Shown piece after piece: positions 1 through 8,438 of a stretch of 64,000 nt of DNA. The notes under the pieces are model-generated. The model searched no databases and had not been told where the DNA came from. It saw only the letters and a list, made by a program, of their open reading frames with translations. A program made the translations under genes and the position numbers. Each line of letters opens with the position of its first letter. Within the stretch, counting starts at the first letter, position 1. The DNA is from Paraprevotella xylaniphila YIT 11841 (GTDB lineage: Bacteria > Bacteroidota > Bacteroidia > Bacteroidales > Bacteroidaceae), in the NCBI RefSeq assembly GCF_000205165.1, contig NZ_GL883887.1:62001-126000 (forward strand), read 5' to 3'.

Positions 1-1363
1 ATACATTAAAGTTATCACCGCATATATTCTGGTATAAAAGAATATTCTCGCAGATAAGTACACTGTTAGAGGAATTTGCTTGTATATATGTACTAACTGT
101 TTTGGCCACCTTAAAACGCTCTTGATATTCGGTTTCTGACATCTTAAATCTGAGCGAATACGTATTATATAATGAAAAAGCCAATGCTATACACACTATG
201 AATTTAATAGGTTTAACGAGTTTACTTCTTAAAGGTAGGAACATAATCGGAAGTAAGTAAAAGAAGTTGTTGATGTATCTGTAAGTTTCAAATGAGGAAA
301 CATGTCCTTCTTTAATAAAGAAATAGCCCCTATAATGGGATGTATATAGCAGAAGATATGCAAAAAATAAGGTAAGAGGAAATACAATGTCTAATGACAT
401 TTTCTTATTATGGAAAAAGAAGTAAATAAGCCATGCAATAGTAGCTGTAAGCACTAAGGAAAATGCTTTAAAACTGAACATCGCTTTAATAAAAGCTGGG
501 AATAGTATCGACAAATAGCGAATTGAGAAAGTTGAATTTTCTATATCTTGGGATTCTATTTTTTCTATGTCAAAAACATTTTGAACGGATAGAAAATAGA
601 TACAGACGATAAGTAAAAGGGATGTATATTTCAATATTTCTCCAGTGTATTTTTTTATCTCACATCTATATTTCCACAAAACCAAATAAATAATTTCAAT
701 TGTAGGTAAAGTAAGCAATGCCAAATTTTCTCTTTTACACATAATCGCCACAAGAAAAGAAATAAGACATAGGACATAGTTATATATACTCTTTCTTCTA
801 AAATAAGTATATACGAATACCAAACAAATGAAACTTGAAAATATTTCTGATAAGAAACAGGTTGTAAACAAGTTTATTATAGGTGCACAACAATAGAGAA
901 CAGGAAGGATAAACCAATTCTCTTGATTCTTTGGAAGGATTGACAGTATGAGTAGAATAAAAAAAGCTATGCTTGTATTTGCTATGCTCAAAATGGTTGG
1001 AGACCATCCAAAAATGTTCGTAAAAAGAGACAGAAAGGTAGGATACATGATAAAATGCCCACCATAAGTAGAAGTAAGCATCGGTTCCGTAAGACTTCCA
1101 ACAGAAACGGCATCAATTAAAAAAGAAGTTGGAAATATGTCATACAAGAATTGCCTAGCACAAAAACTAAAAACATAAGCATCCTCATACTCCAATCCAT
1201 AAAAATGAGTACCATAATTGTATTTGAACAAAAGAGTTAGAACCAGACAAAGCAATATGCGCTTATATGGTCTTCGTATGGACTTATAATCATATATAAG
1301 TTCATGAATAAGCAGAATGAATAAAAATATGATTAGAACTACACACAGATAATATTGCCCCAT
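1..1363 (-). CDS. GT-C-type integral membrane glycosyltransferase (3' end cut off)
   Basis: The frame is open from an ATG at 1363 to the left edge, about 454 codons without a stop, so the C-terminus is missing. The protein is very hydrophobic with many predicted membrane helices separated by short polar loops. An acidic pair (YED, about residue 50) sits in the first large extracytoplasmic loop, as in GT-C enzymes of the dolichyl-phosphate-mannose mannosyltransferase type, which use polyprenyl-phosphate sugars outside the membrane. The gene upstream, 6 nt away, is a GT2 enzyme of the kind that makes such donors, which supports a two-gene donor/transferase unit. The family call rests on architecture, not on a diagnostic motif; a polymerase- or flippase-like membrane protein is possible. 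Confidence 0.75.
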   Translation of the reverse strand, partial: MGQYYLCVVLIIFLFILLIHELIYDYKSIRRPYKRILLCLVLTLLFKYNYGTHFYGLEYEDAYVFSFCARQFLYDIFPTSFLIDAVSVGSLTEPMLTSTYGGHFIMYPTFLSLFTNIFGWSPTILSIANTSIAFFILLILSILPKNQENWFILPVLYCCAPIINLFTTCFLSEIFSSFICLVFVYTYFRRKSIYNYVLCLISFLVAIMCKRENLALLTLPTIEIIYLVLWKYRCEIKKYTGEILKYTSLLLIVCIYFLSVQNVFDIEKIESQDIENSTFSIRYLSILFPAFIKAMFSFKAFSLVLTATIAWLIYFFFHNKKMSLDIVFPLTLFFAYLLLYTSHYRGYFFIKEGHVSSFETYRYINNFFYLLPIMFLPLRSKLVKPIKFIVCIALAFSLYNTYSLRFKMSETEYQERFKVAKTVSTYIQANSSNSVLICENILLYQNICGDNFNV

Positions 1364-1369
1364 TTTTCA

Positions 1370-2068
1370 CTACCCTTTCAAAATTTGCTTTATTGTATAA
1401 TATATTACTTGGCATCCATATTTCACTGAACGTAATAACCTTATAGATGATGAAAGATTGTCGTATCTCGCAGGGCAATATATTTCTTGTATTTCATACC
1501 CTTTTGAGAACGCTGCAATAATAATCTGATTGTCAAATATGAAATCATTTGAAAAATCATGATACATTATAGACTTAAGCACATCCTTTCTATAAGCCCT
1601 ATACCCTGTATGATATTCTGATAAATGTTTCTTGAAGCAGAAATTTTGGAATTTTGTAAGTACCCTATTACATAAATACTTGTATAGCGGCATACCATTT
1701 TTTACCGCTTCTAATCCTTTCATCATACGTGAGGCAAGAACAATATCTGCCCCTTGGAGAATCTTTTCTATAATAGCCGTTATCAATTTAGGGTCATATT
1801 GGTAATCAGGATGAAGCATTACTATTATATCAGCGTCCAATATTAACGCTGTATCATAACATGTTTTTTGATTAGCACCATATCCAAGATTTCTATCGTG
1901 TTTAATAATATGCCTGATGCAACATTCTTTGGCAACTTCTATGGTATCATCAGAACTAAAATCATCTACCAGCACAATTTCATTGACAACATCTTGAGGT
2001 ATTTCAGATATTGTCTTTTTTAGAGATTTCGCACAATTATAAGCAGGCAGAACTACAACAATTTTCAT
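1370..2068 (-). CDS. GT2 glycosyltransferase, polyprenyl-phosphate sugar transferase-like
   Basis: A 232-aa GT-A fold enzyme. The N-terminus VVVLPAYN is followed by LVDDFSSDDT and, near residue 80, LDADIIVM with a DxD-like metal/UDP site, then a conserved HPD triad (MLHPDYQYD). This layout matches DPM1/ArnC-like enzymes that transfer a hexose from a nucleotide sugar to undecaprenyl phosphate on the cytoplasmic face. There is no C-terminal membrane pair, so it resembles short DPM1 rather than GtrB. It lies 6 nt upstream of the GT-C gene and probably supplies its lipid-linked donor. It starts only about 25 nt after the hxs terminator, leaving little room for a promoter of its own. Sugar specificity cannot be read from the sequence. 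Confidence 0.88.
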   Translation of the reverse strand: MKIVVVLPAYNCAKSLKKTISEIPQDVVNEIVLVDDFSSDDTIEVAKECCIRHIIKHDRNLGYGANQKTCYDTALILDADIIVMLHPDYQYDPKLITAIIEKILQGADIVLASRMMKGLEAVKNGMPLYKYLCNRVLTKFQNFCFKKHLSEYHTGYRAYRKDVLKSIMYHDFSNDFIFDNQIIIAAFSKGYEIQEIYCPARYDNLSSSIRLLRSVKYGCQVIYYTIKQILKG

Positions 2069-2092
2069 ATTTCAATGCAGATGTCTTTAAGT

Positions 2093-2124
2093 TTAAAAAG
2101 TGCGCCCGATAAAATCAGGCGCAC
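2093..2124 (-). terminator. Rho-independent terminator of the hxs operon
   Basis: A perfect 7-bp stem GTGCGCC/GGCGCAC (2100-2106 with 2118-2124) extends inward by three more pairs after one mismatch. On the minus strand it is followed directly by a run of T. It lies 25 nt downstream of the hxsA stop and only about 25 nt before the start of the next gene. Confidence 0.8.
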
Positions 2125-2148
2125 CGGAAAATCATTTAGCTCTACAAC

Positions 2149-2397
2149 TCATCTGCTCGAATAATGAGAACTATGCGAACGATGCGAACTGTGAGAGCTA
2201 TGTGAGCTATGGGAACTGTGGCTTGCGAGTAGATTGAACTCGGCAGAGGACTGTTCCAGCACCAACGTCTGTTCTTGCTGCTGTTCGATTTGAGTGTCGC
2301 TGTTTGTCACTTTAGCGACAATCTTCTCTCCAACAGAAGTACAGTAGCTCGCTCCTGCAAGAATTGCAGAGACCGCAAAGAACAAGAGTTTCTTCAT
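2149..2397 (-). CDS. hxsA: His-Xaa-Ser repeat peptide HxsA (modification substrate)
   Basis: An 82-aa precursor-like protein. Residues 1-17 form a signal peptide (basic MKK, hydrophobic core, small residues near AGAS), so the product is probably exported. A Gln/Glu-rich middle follows. The last 23 residues contain seven consecutive H-x-S triplets: HSS four times, then HRS, HSS and HYS, before a terminal SR. His-Xaa-Ser repeats are the defining mark of the target of the HXS radical SAM system, as described in silico for hxsABCD loci. It is the last gene of the operon, 37 nt after hxsC, with a strong terminator behind it. It is short for an HxsA. The chemistry installed is not evident from sequence. 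The Cys at residue 19 follows Tyr, so a lipobox is unlikely. Confidence 0.88.
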   Translation of the reverse strand: MKKLLFFAVSAILAGASYCTSVGEKIVAKVTNSDTQIEQQQEQTLVLEQSSAEFNLLASHSSHSSHSSHSSHRSHSSHYSSR

Positions 2398-2434
2398 TGA
2401 TACCTCCTTCTTTTAATGTTAGACAATCAGTTAA

Positions 2435-3574
2435 TTAACACGATATATCAGATGATATATGTTCCACTTTCTTTATATGAGAACTATGGGTGTTCCTATT
2501 GGATTCAAAGAATCCTGCACATTGACCTCTCAACACACATCCATCACATTCATGAATGTATATGTCTTTCCAATCTGAAATAGACTGTTGGGCATAACAT
2601 CTTATGTCTTCAGGCAATATACATAACTGTGCATTGTAGATATAAGGTTTCATTCCTCTGTCCGCAAGCAATAAGACTGCCTCCCTTAATTCTGTGTTAT
2701 AGTCATAGGGGTCTATCCAAAGTTGGTCTAAATTTTCTTTTGCTAATCCAGTCGTTTCCATTTGCATAAAAGCGACTTGTGCAACAAAAGGAAAATTGTG
2801 GTAAATATAATCTGCAAATTGTGGTAATCGCCTATAGGTTTGCTTATGGACTACAATTCTAATCCCTATCCGTTGATGGAACAATGCAAGATTGTATAAG
2901 CCTTGTACGGTCTTATAAAAAGTCTTTGCACCTACAATACGGTTGTGTTCTTTTGCAATGTCTGAAAAAAGCGGAATGTCTATCTGTAAATCATGATGCC
3001 TGCATCTTGCCAGTTTCATTGCATACTCCTTGTCTGCAAACTTTACTCCATTTGAAAGAATACTGATTGCGGTTTTAGGAAGCTCTTTCTTGATGTGATT
3101 TATCAAGACAAACAAATTATCCCCGATAAGTGTAGGTTCACCTCCGGTTATACCGATTTCTTGGGTGCTTTTGTCAAACAGAGAAATCAATTTCAAATTG
3201 AACGCAGTTTTATCTTTTTCTTGCAGAATCGGAGGTTGCGGGCACATAATGCAGCGATGGTTGCATCGTTCCGTTGCCATAATTGCATTATGATTAGATT
3301 TAATTTCGTACACAAAAATTATTTCTCCTTGCTTATTGATAACTACAACATCGCCTTCATGAAATTCATCCACATTGTCAACTACGCAATAAGGTTTCCC
3401 TCTATCTGTAATAGTGTCCTTTGTCGTAATTGTTGCAGCATATCCAAACGCAGGACTTGATGCGTCTTTATTTACCCATATTTCATTGGAACGGTGAAAC
3501 ATTTTCTTTCTAAAAGTTATCCGCCCAACGACATCTTCTTCTATATTGAATGACTTACCTTGAAGCTGTTTCAT
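2435..3574 (-). CDS. hxsC: HXS system radical SAM maturase HxsC
   Basis: A 379-aa radical SAM protein. The cluster motif is CNHRCIMC at Cys104, Cys108 and Cys111, followed by PQPP, which I recognise as typical of HxsC. A further motif, ITGGEPTL, forms the SAM-binding GGE segment. About 100 residues of beta-rich sequence precede the radical SAM core. Near the C-terminus a short cysteine cluster (CDGCVLRGQC) could bind an auxiliary cluster. It lies 6 nt after hxsB and 37 nt before hxsA. The expected role is post-translational modification of the His-Xaa-Ser peptide by a 5'-deoxyadenosyl radical. The exact reaction is not inferred. All cluster cysteines are present, so the enzyme looks intact. 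Confidence 0.93.
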   Translation of the reverse strand: MKQLQGKSFNIEEDVVGRITFRKKMFHRSNEIWVNKDASSPAFGYAATITTKDTITDRGKPYCVVDNVDEFHEGDVVVINKQGEIIFVYEIKSNHNAIMATERCNHRCIMCPQPPILQEKDKTAFNLKLISLFDKSTQEIGITGGEPTLIGDNLFVLINHIKKELPKTAISILSNGVKFADKEYAMKLARCRHHDLQIDIPLFSDIAKEHNRIVGAKTFYKTVQGLYNLALFHQRIGIRIVVHKQTYRRLPQFADYIYHNFPFVAQVAFMQMETTGLAKENLDQLWIDPYDYNTELREAVLLLADRGMKPYIYNAQLCILPEDIRCYAQQSISDWKDIYIHECDGCVLRGQCAGFFESNRNTHSSHIKKVEHISSDISC

Positions 3575-3580
3575 AATCGT

Positions 3581-5005
3581 TCAATTTAACCAAGACCAAA
3601 AAATTCTATTTATCTCAGGGTCATGCCTGTGCAATAACTCGAACAAGTAATGTATGATTGACTTTGTCTTTTTACACATTTCATTTGTCGGTCTGAAACC
3701 TATCATATCTCCTTGTTCGGACATATTGCGCACAGGGTCTGCACCGCAATAGGGCTGGAACACACATTCGGAACATACAGGCAGACACTCTGTACAAGCA
3801 GAGGAAATGATATGGTGTAGAAGTTCACCATTGAACATTTCCTGATAACTATTCTCATTCACATTGCCCAACCTGAAATAATAGTTCTTGAAGCGTGCCA
3901 TCATTCGAGCTTCATCCGATACATATACGCTACCGTCATAATCATAGATAACTCCTGCAATGCCAACGCCTGCTGGAGATTGCAAATCAACAAAGCCCGT
4001 AGCAAACGGCGTAAGCATTCTTCTTAAAAGGAGCGCAGCAAATCCCTCTACAAAGAATGTCCCTTTCTTATTTAGTTCTATGATATAATCAAGTCCTTCT
4101 TTGTAATTCTCAATGAAATCTTCTATGGGATAAGCTATCTTTTCTTTGTACTGTTTTGCAAAACCGTATGGATTAAGAGACCGTAAAAATATGCTGTTGA
4201 ATCCCAAGCGTATATATTCGTCGATTATATCTTTGAAGCGCCCCAAACTATATTTTGAGGTTGTCATAAGAGCGGACGCACAATCATTGTTTCCCCATAT
4301 TTCCCGTATCATGGAGAGGTGCTTCTCAAAAATCGCATGATGGTCTAATTCCTTGTCTTGCAGCGGACGGTTTGTGTCGTGTAAATCTTTAGGACCGTCC
4401 AACGATGTAGAAATCATGCAGTTATGTTCCTTCAGGTATTTCACTATCTTTTCATTTAGCAAGGTCAGATTGGTACAAATAACGAAATCCAATTCTTTCT
4501 TCTTGAAAAGGTTTTGCCACTCTGCTTCCTCTATGATGTATTTCACCATCTCAAAATCAGTCGAGGGGTCGCCACCCTGAAATTCTATCTTGATGCACGG
4601 TGAAGGTGATTGGAAGATTGTTTTGACAATATTCTTAGCCGTCTGTTTTGTCATGTCGGCAGAGTGGTCATCCCGGTTTTTGCGTGCTACTTGACAATAT
4701 ATGCAACTGGAGTTACAACGCAAGGTCGGAACAACCATATGTAAAGAAGTGAAGTCACGAAGTATGCTTTTCTTTGTGCGGAATTTTGTTGCAAGCATTG
4801 AAACCACATCTTCGACCTTATCTGTCGTGGCAATTTGTTTTGATTCGATGTCATAAAACAAATCACTGTGTATATCCATTTCTCCATTTACAAAACGATG
4901 GAAGTCTTCGTTCTGCAAAAAGATATATTCCCCGACTTCGTTTGTGAGGAGATATTCTGTATCATTGAACCGTTCAAAACGGAATGGCAATAACTGATAA
5001 TCCAT
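3581..5005 (-). CDS. hxsB: HXS system radical SAM maturase HxsB
   Basis: A 474-aa radical SAM/SPASM-type protein. CNSSCIYC supplies the [4Fe-4S] ligands (Cys97, Cys101, Cys104), followed by FQGGDPS as the GGE-like motif. The C-terminal part carries about seven cysteines (CTEC, CSEC, CG, then a final C before KKTK), a SPASM-like arrangement for auxiliary clusters as in peptide maturases. The first 90 residues are a small leader domain. It follows hxsD by 4 nt and precedes hxsC by 6 nt, so the three are very likely co-translated. It should act with HxsC on HxsA. The assignment rests on the motifs plus the complete hxsDBCA neighbourhood. Confidence 0.93.
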   Translation of the reverse strand: MDYQLLPFRFERFNDTEYLLTNEVGEYIFLQNEDFHRFVNGEMDIHSDLFYDIESKQIATTDKVEDVVSMLATKFRTKKSILRDFTSLHMVVPTLRCNSSCIYCQVARKNRDDHSADMTKQTAKNIVKTIFQSPSPCIKIEFQGGDPSTDFEMVKYIIEEAEWQNLFKKKELDFVICTNLTLLNEKIVKYLKEHNCMISTSLDGPKDLHDTNRPLQDKELDHHAIFEKHLSMIREIWGNNDCASALMTTSKYSLGRFKDIIDEYIRLGFNSIFLRSLNPYGFAKQYKEKIAYPIEDFIENYKEGLDYIIELNKKGTFFVEGFAALLLRRMLTPFATGFVDLQSPAGVGIAGVIYDYDGSVYVSDEARMMARFKNYYFRLGNVNENSYQEMFNGELLHHIISSACTECLPVCSECVFQPYCGADPVRNMSEQGDMIGFRPTNEMCKKTKSIIHYLFELLHRHDPEINRIFWSWLN

Positions 5006-5009
5006 ATTC

Positions 5010-5342
5010 TTATTTTGAATTTACAGGTTTGAACGCTTCTTCAACTATCATATCACGAATGTGCCCAAATTGGGCATTAACGTCATGCCGCAGTTGTTGG
5101 TCTATCAATTCATTGCAAAATTGCTTGGGAATATCAACAGTAATGGCATTGTCATCTTTTGATTCAAAAATGACAAACACCAAATTAGGATTAGATTTAT
5201 CCGTCTGTTGATGTATGTAAAACAAATGTGAGAACTTATAGATTGCCGCCGTTATTACATCTTTGGAATACAGAGCTAAATCTACAATTACTTGAAACTT
5301 GTTATTGTCAAGTTCTACGACTGGGAATTGAATCTTTGCCAT
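5010..5342 (-). CDS. hxsD: HXS system protein HxsD
   Basis: A 110-aa soluble protein without cysteine clusters or membrane segments, apart from one Cys. The segment VDLALYSKDVITAAIYKF (about residues 20-37) matches the family pattern of a short strand followed by a helix with an AYKF-like core. It is the first gene of the operon, with 4 nt to hxsB. In HXS systems HxsD is always small and adjacent to the maturases, but its biochemical role is unknown; a recognition or chaperone role is only a guess. The start is the ATG at 5342, preceded by a leader of roughly 260 nt that contains a large inverted repeat. Confidence 0.88.
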   Translation of the reverse strand: MAKIQFPVVELDNNKFQVIVDLALYSKDVITAAIYKFSHLFYIHQQTDKSNPNLVFVIFESKDDNAITVDIPKQFCNELIDQQLRHDVNAQFGHIRDMIVEEAFKPVNSK

Positions 5343-5424
5343 ACCATTTTCAACGTCCTCCAGCCCCTCGAAGACCTCTTGTTATTATGCGCAGAAGCGT
5401 GGAACTGCAATGCTACCACATTCT

Positions 5425-5544
5425 GATTTGGAGGTCGTAGGAAAAACCTTTAGCACGGATATGGTAATAGCAGCCCACGCTATAGCGTGAGAACCACTAT
5501 GCCTTCCTTGTGCTAAATTTGAAAGTTTCCTACGTTTCCAAATC
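5425..5544. repeat. 120-nt nested inverted repeat upstream of hxsD
   Basis: Four coaxial elements are visible: GATTTGG/CCAAATC (5425-5431 with 5538-5544), CGTAGGAAA/TTTCCTACG (5436-5444 with 5526-5534), TTTAGCAC/GTGCTAAA (5449-5456 with 5510-5517), and a central palindrome CACGCTATAGCGTG (5476-5489). All arms are perfect, separated by small asymmetric loops. It could be a structured leader RNA of the hxs transcript, a MITE-like or REP-like dispersed repeat, or a single-strand recombination site. I do not recognise it as a known RNA family. Confidence 0.8.
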
Positions 5545-5609
5545 ACAAGATAAGCAAACGCTTCTTCTTTTTCTCGTATGTCTTGGAAAGAGTTGCCTCA
5601 ATCCAGTTA

Positions 5610-5617
5610 CAAAAGTA
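5610..5617 (-). promoter_or_regulatory. Bacteroidales -7 box, probable hxs operon promoter
   Basis: The minus strand reads TACTTTTG, a full match to TAnnTTTG. No good TTTG -33 box lies 19-21 nt upstream. The position implies a leader of about 260 nt that carries the nested inverted repeat. Confidence 0.5.
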
Positions 5618-5821
5618 GCTAAATTCTATGATAAACTCTTGCCTTTGAATGATTTTCTTTCCGATTAAACAAGAATTTATATAAATGCATAGCTAATATC
5701 TATGAATAAATACAACTCCATTGTCTTATATTGGTAAATTGAATAACTAAATTCATTCTTTTTAGTTCTAACAAATCACCATCATTAATAGATTAATATA
5801 TATTTATCTTGAAGAGGAAAA

Positions 5822-5864
5822 GAAAAGGCAGGAAGCAGCCCACCGGCTGAATCCTTGCCTTTTC
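5822..5864. terminator. Terminator-like hairpin in gene-free DNA
   Basis: GAAAAGGCA (5822-5830) pairs with TGCCTTTTC (5856-5864), with a further inner stem AGCC/GGCT. T-rich sequence follows on both strands, so it could end transcripts from either side. No intact gene ends next to it; it may be left from a lost gene. Confidence 0.55.
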
Positions 5865-5867
5865 GTT

Positions 5868-6738
5868 TTCCCTTATCCTGTCTAATACCTATTGCGGAGT
5901 ACCTTTTTAAGCTATCCGCTTCCACGCGCTAATTGGATAGTAAAATATTTAGTACTATTTTGTTACTTAACGCTTTGTAGAATACATTTATATTATTGAT
6001 TATAAATGAAATACAATTAGTATTAGATATAAGAGCCTAATACCCCACTCGCCTTTCGGTGGCGGGATGAGTGCCACTTAAAACAGCAAGCTGGGCACGA
6101 GAAAACCGGTGCCGAAATTGAACAGAGTACGAAAGATTCTATCTCTCGTATTGCCAACTATGTTTCGGCTCTACGCACACAGTTCCCACAGAAAACCGGT
6201 TAGGACCAAGTTGTGGTTTTGAGAAACTGTTGCTTTAGGAGCAAAAGCGCATCAAAAATACGCCATCGCAACCTAAGTGGAAAATCATCACCAAAGCATA
6301 TGGAACGATTCGGCAGAACATTGTACAGTTCAACTCCCTGACTGTTGGATATGATATTGATTTTGTCTCCCCTATTTTTAAATCTGGTTTGCCATGTCTA
6401 TCGTCAAATTCTCTATCGGAATCAAGTTGTGAAAATCCAATGCGCATACCACATCCACTCCTACTAAGATTGGCTCATGTTATGGCAGACTTCTATCATT
6501 GAGTCTGGCAAATTAGATTTCGCAAACTAGATAATCTTGCAATAAATGCACTTTGAGAATCCGGCAAACACTAAGACGGCATCTGGCAGAATTGGTTGAT
6601 GCATCTGCACAATATGTCCAAATTAACGATTCCAGAAACTTGTCCTAACAATCTGAATAAACTGGCAGCATATTAGGGGCAGATGAAAATATCAGATTAA
6701 ATCTGGTAATTTCATTATCAAAAAAAGTGTGAACTAGC
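5868..6738. other. Gene-free, decayed spacer
   Basis: About 870 bp of AT-rich DNA without an intact gene. A plus-strand frame is open at 6033-6203 (57 codons, no convincing start) and ends in a protein-like stretch (AEIEQSTKDSISRIANYVSA, then a stop about ten codons later). It looks like the 3' end of a lost gene. The region around 6040-6075 also holds a GC-rich hairpin that reminds me of conjugative-transposon DNA, but I cannot prove this. From 6370 to 6700 the motif TCTGGCA/TCTGG recurs several times without clear periodicity. I see no RNA gene here. Confidence 0.5.
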
Positions 6739-6772
6739 AACGACTCATAAGTTGGCCAACTTATAAGTCGTT
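6739..6772 (-). terminator. Dyad downstream of the Dnd operon, probable terminator
   Basis: Two 17-nt arms (6739-6755 and 6756-6772) are inverted copies with one mismatch and no spacer. On the minus strand a run of seven T follows about 12 nt later. It lies 34 nt after the stop of the last operon gene. Confidence 0.6.
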
Positions 6773-6805
6773 ACTTTAGTAGTTTGTACTCTCCAGCAAA
6801 ATCTA

Positions 6806-7999
6806 TTACTTAATAATGCCATTCAAAAAATCACGATCCTCTTTTGGTAAATCTGACTCCTTCATAAAGCCTAATTTATATTTTAGGATTCTCTTTAACT
6901 TCGTTTTACCGCCTCCTGACAAAGCAAAATAGCTACTGGAAAAATTAACATTACTAATTTTATTGATATAGGAATCATATGATTCTTGGACACCATCCTG
7001 TTCAAGAATATTTCTCAAGATGTCAAATAAAACGGATATTCCAATAGTCTTTAGGATTACGCTGTCTTTGGTTGCATTATTCCACAAGATTGTTTTGACT
7101 GAATAAAAATATTTTTCTAATATTGAATACAGTTCATCATCTTTTGATTCTATATATAAGTGTCGAAGTACCGGTTTCCCTTTATCGGTAAGCCCTTTAC
7201 GTGTTTTATCACTCCATATGCTATTTTTCTTCATTGCTAGCATATCACGGTCTTTCTGCGGATTACTAGAGATTAAACACATAATACCTTCAACCATGGC
7301 AGCGGTAGAAAGCAACCATTGATTCTTATCTACTAAGTCTTCCAGCTCAGAATACAAGGGAGCCAATTTAATTTTCTGATATAATGGAGAGCTCTTGCTA
7401 AAATTAAACTTTCTCGTCAGGTATACGGCTAACTTCTCTGGAGACCACGTATCCTGAGGCTCATTCTCAACATCATATCCAAATAATTCCAATGCCAGAC
7501 TCTTATCTACACGCTTTTGATTTCCGTTAATTGTTGCAAACAAATATGCTTGATAAGGGTTAGGAAGATCAATAAAAATGGAACAGACCAACTCTATTTC
7601 TTTGCAATCTGAATCCGCATAATTAAATGCGTTCAAACGATGTTGTCCGTCAATTATCAATGATGAAATATTGTCCGGCACAATCAAATCATAAACATCT
7701 GGCAGATTTGTTTTCTCAACATGCCATCGCTTTTCCTCATCTTCAATGATTACACCTTTATCGTTAATATTTGCAGCAACTAAGATTGAAGTCGGAAAAC
7801 TCATCTCATCAGACATAATAAACTTGGCAATAGCTTTTAATCGCTTTGAATCTAATGGGCGTTGATTACCAGTTAGATTGCCGTTTTTGTCATATCTTGC
7901 CACGGATGAGGTTGATATTCTCAACAAATCACCTGCCTTAATTTTTGCTATATAGAATTCACCTAATGGCTGAACAACTTTTATTGCTTTTATTTCCAT
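6806..7999 (-). CDS. dndB: DGQHR-domain protein, DndB-like
   Basis: A 397-aa protein with the signature IIDGQHRLNAF near residue 115, the hallmark of the DGQHR/DndB family. An N-terminal beta-rich part precedes it, including the QRPLDSKRLKAIAKFI segment, where these proteins describe an identity or set element. The C-terminal half is helical. Known family role: DndB proteins are tied to phosphorothioation loci and, where studied, repress dnd transcription; related DGQHR proteins occur in other modification systems. Here it is the tenth and last gene of the operon, 8 nt after the membrane protein gene, whereas dndB is more often first. I infer a regulatory or modification-tuning role. The symbol is assigned by motif and context. 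Confidence 0.8.
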   Translation of the reverse strand: MEIKAIKVVQPLGEFYIAKIKAGDLLRISTSSVARYDKNGNLTGNQRPLDSKRLKAIAKFIMSDEMSFPTSILVAANINDKGVIIEDEEKRWHVEKTNLPDVYDLIVPDNISSLIIDGQHRLNAFNYADSDCKEIELVCSIFIDLPNPYQAYLFATINGNQKRVDKSLALELFGYDVENEPQDTWSPEKLAVYLTRKFNFSKSSPLYQKIKLAPLYSELEDLVDKNQWLLSTAAMVEGIMCLISSNPQKDRDMLAMKKNSIWSDKTRKGLTDKGKPVLRHLYIESKDDELYSILEKYFYSVKTILWNNATKDSVILKTIGISVLFDILRNILEQDGVQESYDSYINKISNVNFSSSYFALSGGGKTKLKRILKYKLGFMKESDLPKEDRDFLNGIIK

Positions 8000-8007
8000 A
8001 ACACTAA

Positions 8008-8436
8008 TTAATCATTAAATTGCCCTAAACCGCCACCAAGAGCATTAGTACTCTCTTCTAAAACTTTATTATCACGATTCTGATACCACCATACAAACGG
8101 ATAACATACATATGCAACACCTGAAATAATTAGTGCACATAATCTATTACCTGTATTAATTTGAGCGATAACAATGAAACAAAGCACACAAGAGACGGTT
8201 GGAATAACATAGTTAACGAACACCTCAAATTTCTTATTACTACCCATCAACGATAGTATCCTCTCTGCACATGTAGGTGCTAATGAAGATATAACAATCG
8301 TAATTAATCCCAACGACGTTGCTTTCCAATCTAGAATACCAAACATTGCAGATAGCCAGATTGAGGATGTGCCTAAAACAATAATTATTAGAAGTTGTAA
8401 TAACTTCATTCTATTATGGTTAAAGAAATTTCGCAT
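8008..8436 (-). CDS. Small membrane protein of the Dnd operon
   Basis: A 142-aa protein of unrecognised family. Three or four hydrophobic segments are visible: about residues 12-31 (LQLLIIIVLGTSSIWLSAMF), 38-54, 72-90 and 98-118. The N-terminus (MRNFFNHNRMK) is basic and the C-terminal tail is polar and Gly-rich. Reading frames upstream and downstream are 2 and 8 nt away, so it is a fixed member of the operon. A membrane component inside a defence operon often acts as an effector or as an anchor, but nothing in this sequence identifies a pore or an enzyme. No catalytic motif is seen. Confidence 0.75.
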   Translation of the reverse strand: MRNFFNHNRMKLLQLLIIIVLGTSSIWLSAMFGILDWKATSLGLITIVISSLAPTCAERILSLMGSNKKFEVFVNYVIPTVSCVLCFIVIAQINTGNRLCALIISGVAYVCYPFVWWYQNRDNKVLEESTNALGGGLGQFND

Positions 8437-8438
8437 AA

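Noticed and set aside
798-1007. Short minus-strand frame inside the GT-C gene
   Set aside because: It lies in another frame of a long, coherent membrane-protein frame open from 1363 to the edge; its own protein has no family features.
6235-6447. 70-codon minus-strand frame in the decayed spacer
   Set aside because: No family features or promoter, surrounded by stop-rich DNA.
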